From contig JAFYLX010000176.1 in NCBI GenBank assembly GCA_017556895.1, positions 1 through 5,327 of the forward strand: a stretch of 5,327 nt of DNA, in the 5' to 3' direction. Below the pieces are notes generated by a model that did not search any database, was not told the DNA's origin, and was given only the letters and a program-made list of their open reading frames with translations. This document shows, piece by piece, positions 4,425 through 5,327 of the stretch; the stretch's first letter is position 1, and each line of letters opens with the position of its first letter. The position numbers were made by a program, and so were the translations under genes. This DNA is from Bacillota bacterium (GTDB taxonomy: Bacteria > Bacillota_A > Clostridia > Peptostreptococcales > Anaerovoracaceae).

Positions 4425-5327
4425 TTATATATTACAAATGTATGTGTCCCAAAAACCGGACTTATCATTGATAAATTCACCAAAATCAAATAACTTATGT
4501 TCTGCAAATTTGATTTCATCCCTAACACCAAAAGTGCATAGAGGTTCAAACTTTCCTGACTTACTTACCTTTATTATAACAGAATGTAGAATTAATGGGG
4601 AAAAAATTTGCTGTTCTATAGGCTGATTATAGAATAATTCTACACATTCTCGAGCTTCTGCTACCTGTTCTTTATTTAGATACGGATAAACTGCTACATC
4701 TGCAGTCTGCGGCGTAGTAAATGTAAAGACATATTCCTCACCGTTTTCATCTTTAAAAGGTCCGTAGGCTAGCGTCGCATCCATCCAGGCGCCAAACATC
4801 GTCGCATCCCATACCTTGAAAACTTGCATATATAGCTTTGCTCTTCTCCAACCATCTAATGCTTGCTGAGATGTGTTAAATCGCTCGAATGTCTCATTCA
4901 TCACAAGACGTTCCTTGCAAGGTCTATCTAGCACAACATAACCCTCTTCATTTTTATTAAACCAATATAAAGGCTTATACTTATACGCCACTCCCTCATC
5001 AAAGTGGCAGCGAAGCTCAAACTCGCCAAGGACTTTGCAAAGATCATCATCAAGTCTCTGATAACACTCATGTTTAGTCAAGAAAGGTATTCCGTAGTAA
5101 GCTTCAGCGATACTTCCTGCAATTGCAGTAAGCGTGTCACAGTCACCACCAAGAGACACCGCTGTTCTAATGACATCTTCGAAATCTTCCCCTTCTAAAA
5201 AGGCGATTATTGCTTCCGGAACAGTCTCCTGACATGATTCTACGTGATAATATTCAGGTCTAATATCATCGCAAGTCCTATTTAGATCATATCCGAACTC
5301 ATTTACAATATATAGTTTTATGTCATC
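4425..5327 (-). CDS. ADP-ribosylglycohydrolase family protein with a long C-terminal extension (5'-partial)
   Basis: Three hundred codons are visible and the frame is still open at the window edge, so the N-terminal part is missing. The frame holds YDLNRTCDDIRPEY (about 14-27), SCQETVPEAIIAFLE (31-45), FEDVIRTAVSLGGDCDT (49-65) and AIAGSIAEAYYG (68-79). These form the C-terminal half of the DraG/ADP-ribosylhydrolase fold. Asp62 and Asp64 of GGDCDT should bind the dinuclear magnesium centre; Cys63 replaces the usual Ser or Thr. The family removes ADP-ribose from modified proteins or small molecules. The GTG at 5159 is an internal Val in this motif, not a start. After about residue 106 come about 195 residues I do not recognise, rich in aromatics (WFNKN, WRRAKLYMQVFKVWDATMFGAWMD) and ending SGFWDTYICNI. 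The catalytic domain is usually near 260-300 residues, so this is an added domain. The stop at 4425 is followed by the predicted small RNA. Confidence 0.92.
   Translation of the reverse strand, partial: DDIKLYIVNEFGYDLNRTCDDIRPEYYHVESCQETVPEAIIAFLEGEDFEDVIRTAVSLGGDCDTLTAIAGSIAEAYYGIPFLTKHECYQRLDDDLCKVLGEFELRCHFDEGVAYKYKPLYWFNKNEEGYVVLDRPCKERLVMNETFERFNTSQQALDGWRRAKLYMQVFKVWDATMFGAWMDATLAYGPFKDENGEEYVFTFTTPQTADVAVYPYLNKEQVAEARECVELFYNQPIEQQIFSPLILHSVIIKVSKSGKFEPLCTFGVRDEIKFAEHKLFDFGEFINDKSGFWDTYICNI

Noticed and set aside
4366..4626. Plus-strand open frame of 86 codons beside the small RNA
   Set aside because: Most of it is antisense to the C-terminus of the ADP-ribosylglycohydrolase, and it starts inside the promoter region of the predicted RNA with no good ribosome binding site.
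1..5327. CRISPR array, tRNA, rRNA, insertion sequence or phage attachment site
   Set aside because: I saw no spaced direct repeats, tRNA cloverleaf, transposase reading frame or integrase on either strand.

Overview
The window looks like a stretch of chromosome from a low-G+C (roughly 40 percent by eye) anaerobic Bacillota/Clostridia-type bacterium. Evidence for this is strong AGGAGG-type ribosome binding sites, short UTRs, compact intrinsic terminators with GNRA loops, a rubrerythrin-type rubredoxin, a class II HMG-CoA reductase and a clostridial-looking ADP-ribosylglycohydrolase. Every gene I can support is on the minus strand, so transcription runs from high to low coordinates.

Region 1 (about 3195 down to 1) is an operon. 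A putative promoter (3169-3195) is followed by a class II HMG-CoA reductase (mvaA, 3135-1870). Next come a 164-residue protein with two membrane helices (1849-1355) and a divergent TctA-family permease (1364-21). A fourth gene starts at position 4 behind its own ribosome binding site and leaves the window. The genes are 20 nt apart, overlapping by 10 nt, and 16 nt apart. An HMG-CoA reductase with an NADH-type cofactor residue, co-transcribed with a carboxylate permease of the tripartite tricarboxylate transporter (TTT) group, suggests uptake and oxidation of mevalonate or a similar branched hydroxy acid. This is an inference.

Region 2 (about 3650 down to 3332) holds a 42-residue stand-alone rubredoxin-like protein (3519-3391), ended by a strong terminator that insulates the mvaA promoter.

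Region 3 (4210 down to 3650) is a small two-gene transcription unit. It has an extended -10 promoter, a VOC/glyoxalase-fold protein (4155-3808), a 29-residue amphipathic small protein (3793-3704) and a terminator.

Region 4 (4376 down to 4242) is a likely structured small RNA. A TATACT box lies 5 nt upstream of a 15-bp helix closing a 67-nt U-rich loop, and that helix abuts a perfect 8-bp terminator hairpin with seven U residues. This is the best candidate for something undescribed.

Region 5 (5327 down to 4425) is an ADP-ribosylglycohydrolase whose N-terminal half lies outside the window. It has the metal-binding GGDCDT motif and an unrecognised C-terminal extension of about 195 residues. The candidates most worth following are the mvaA-permease operon, the small RNA and the 29-residue protein.
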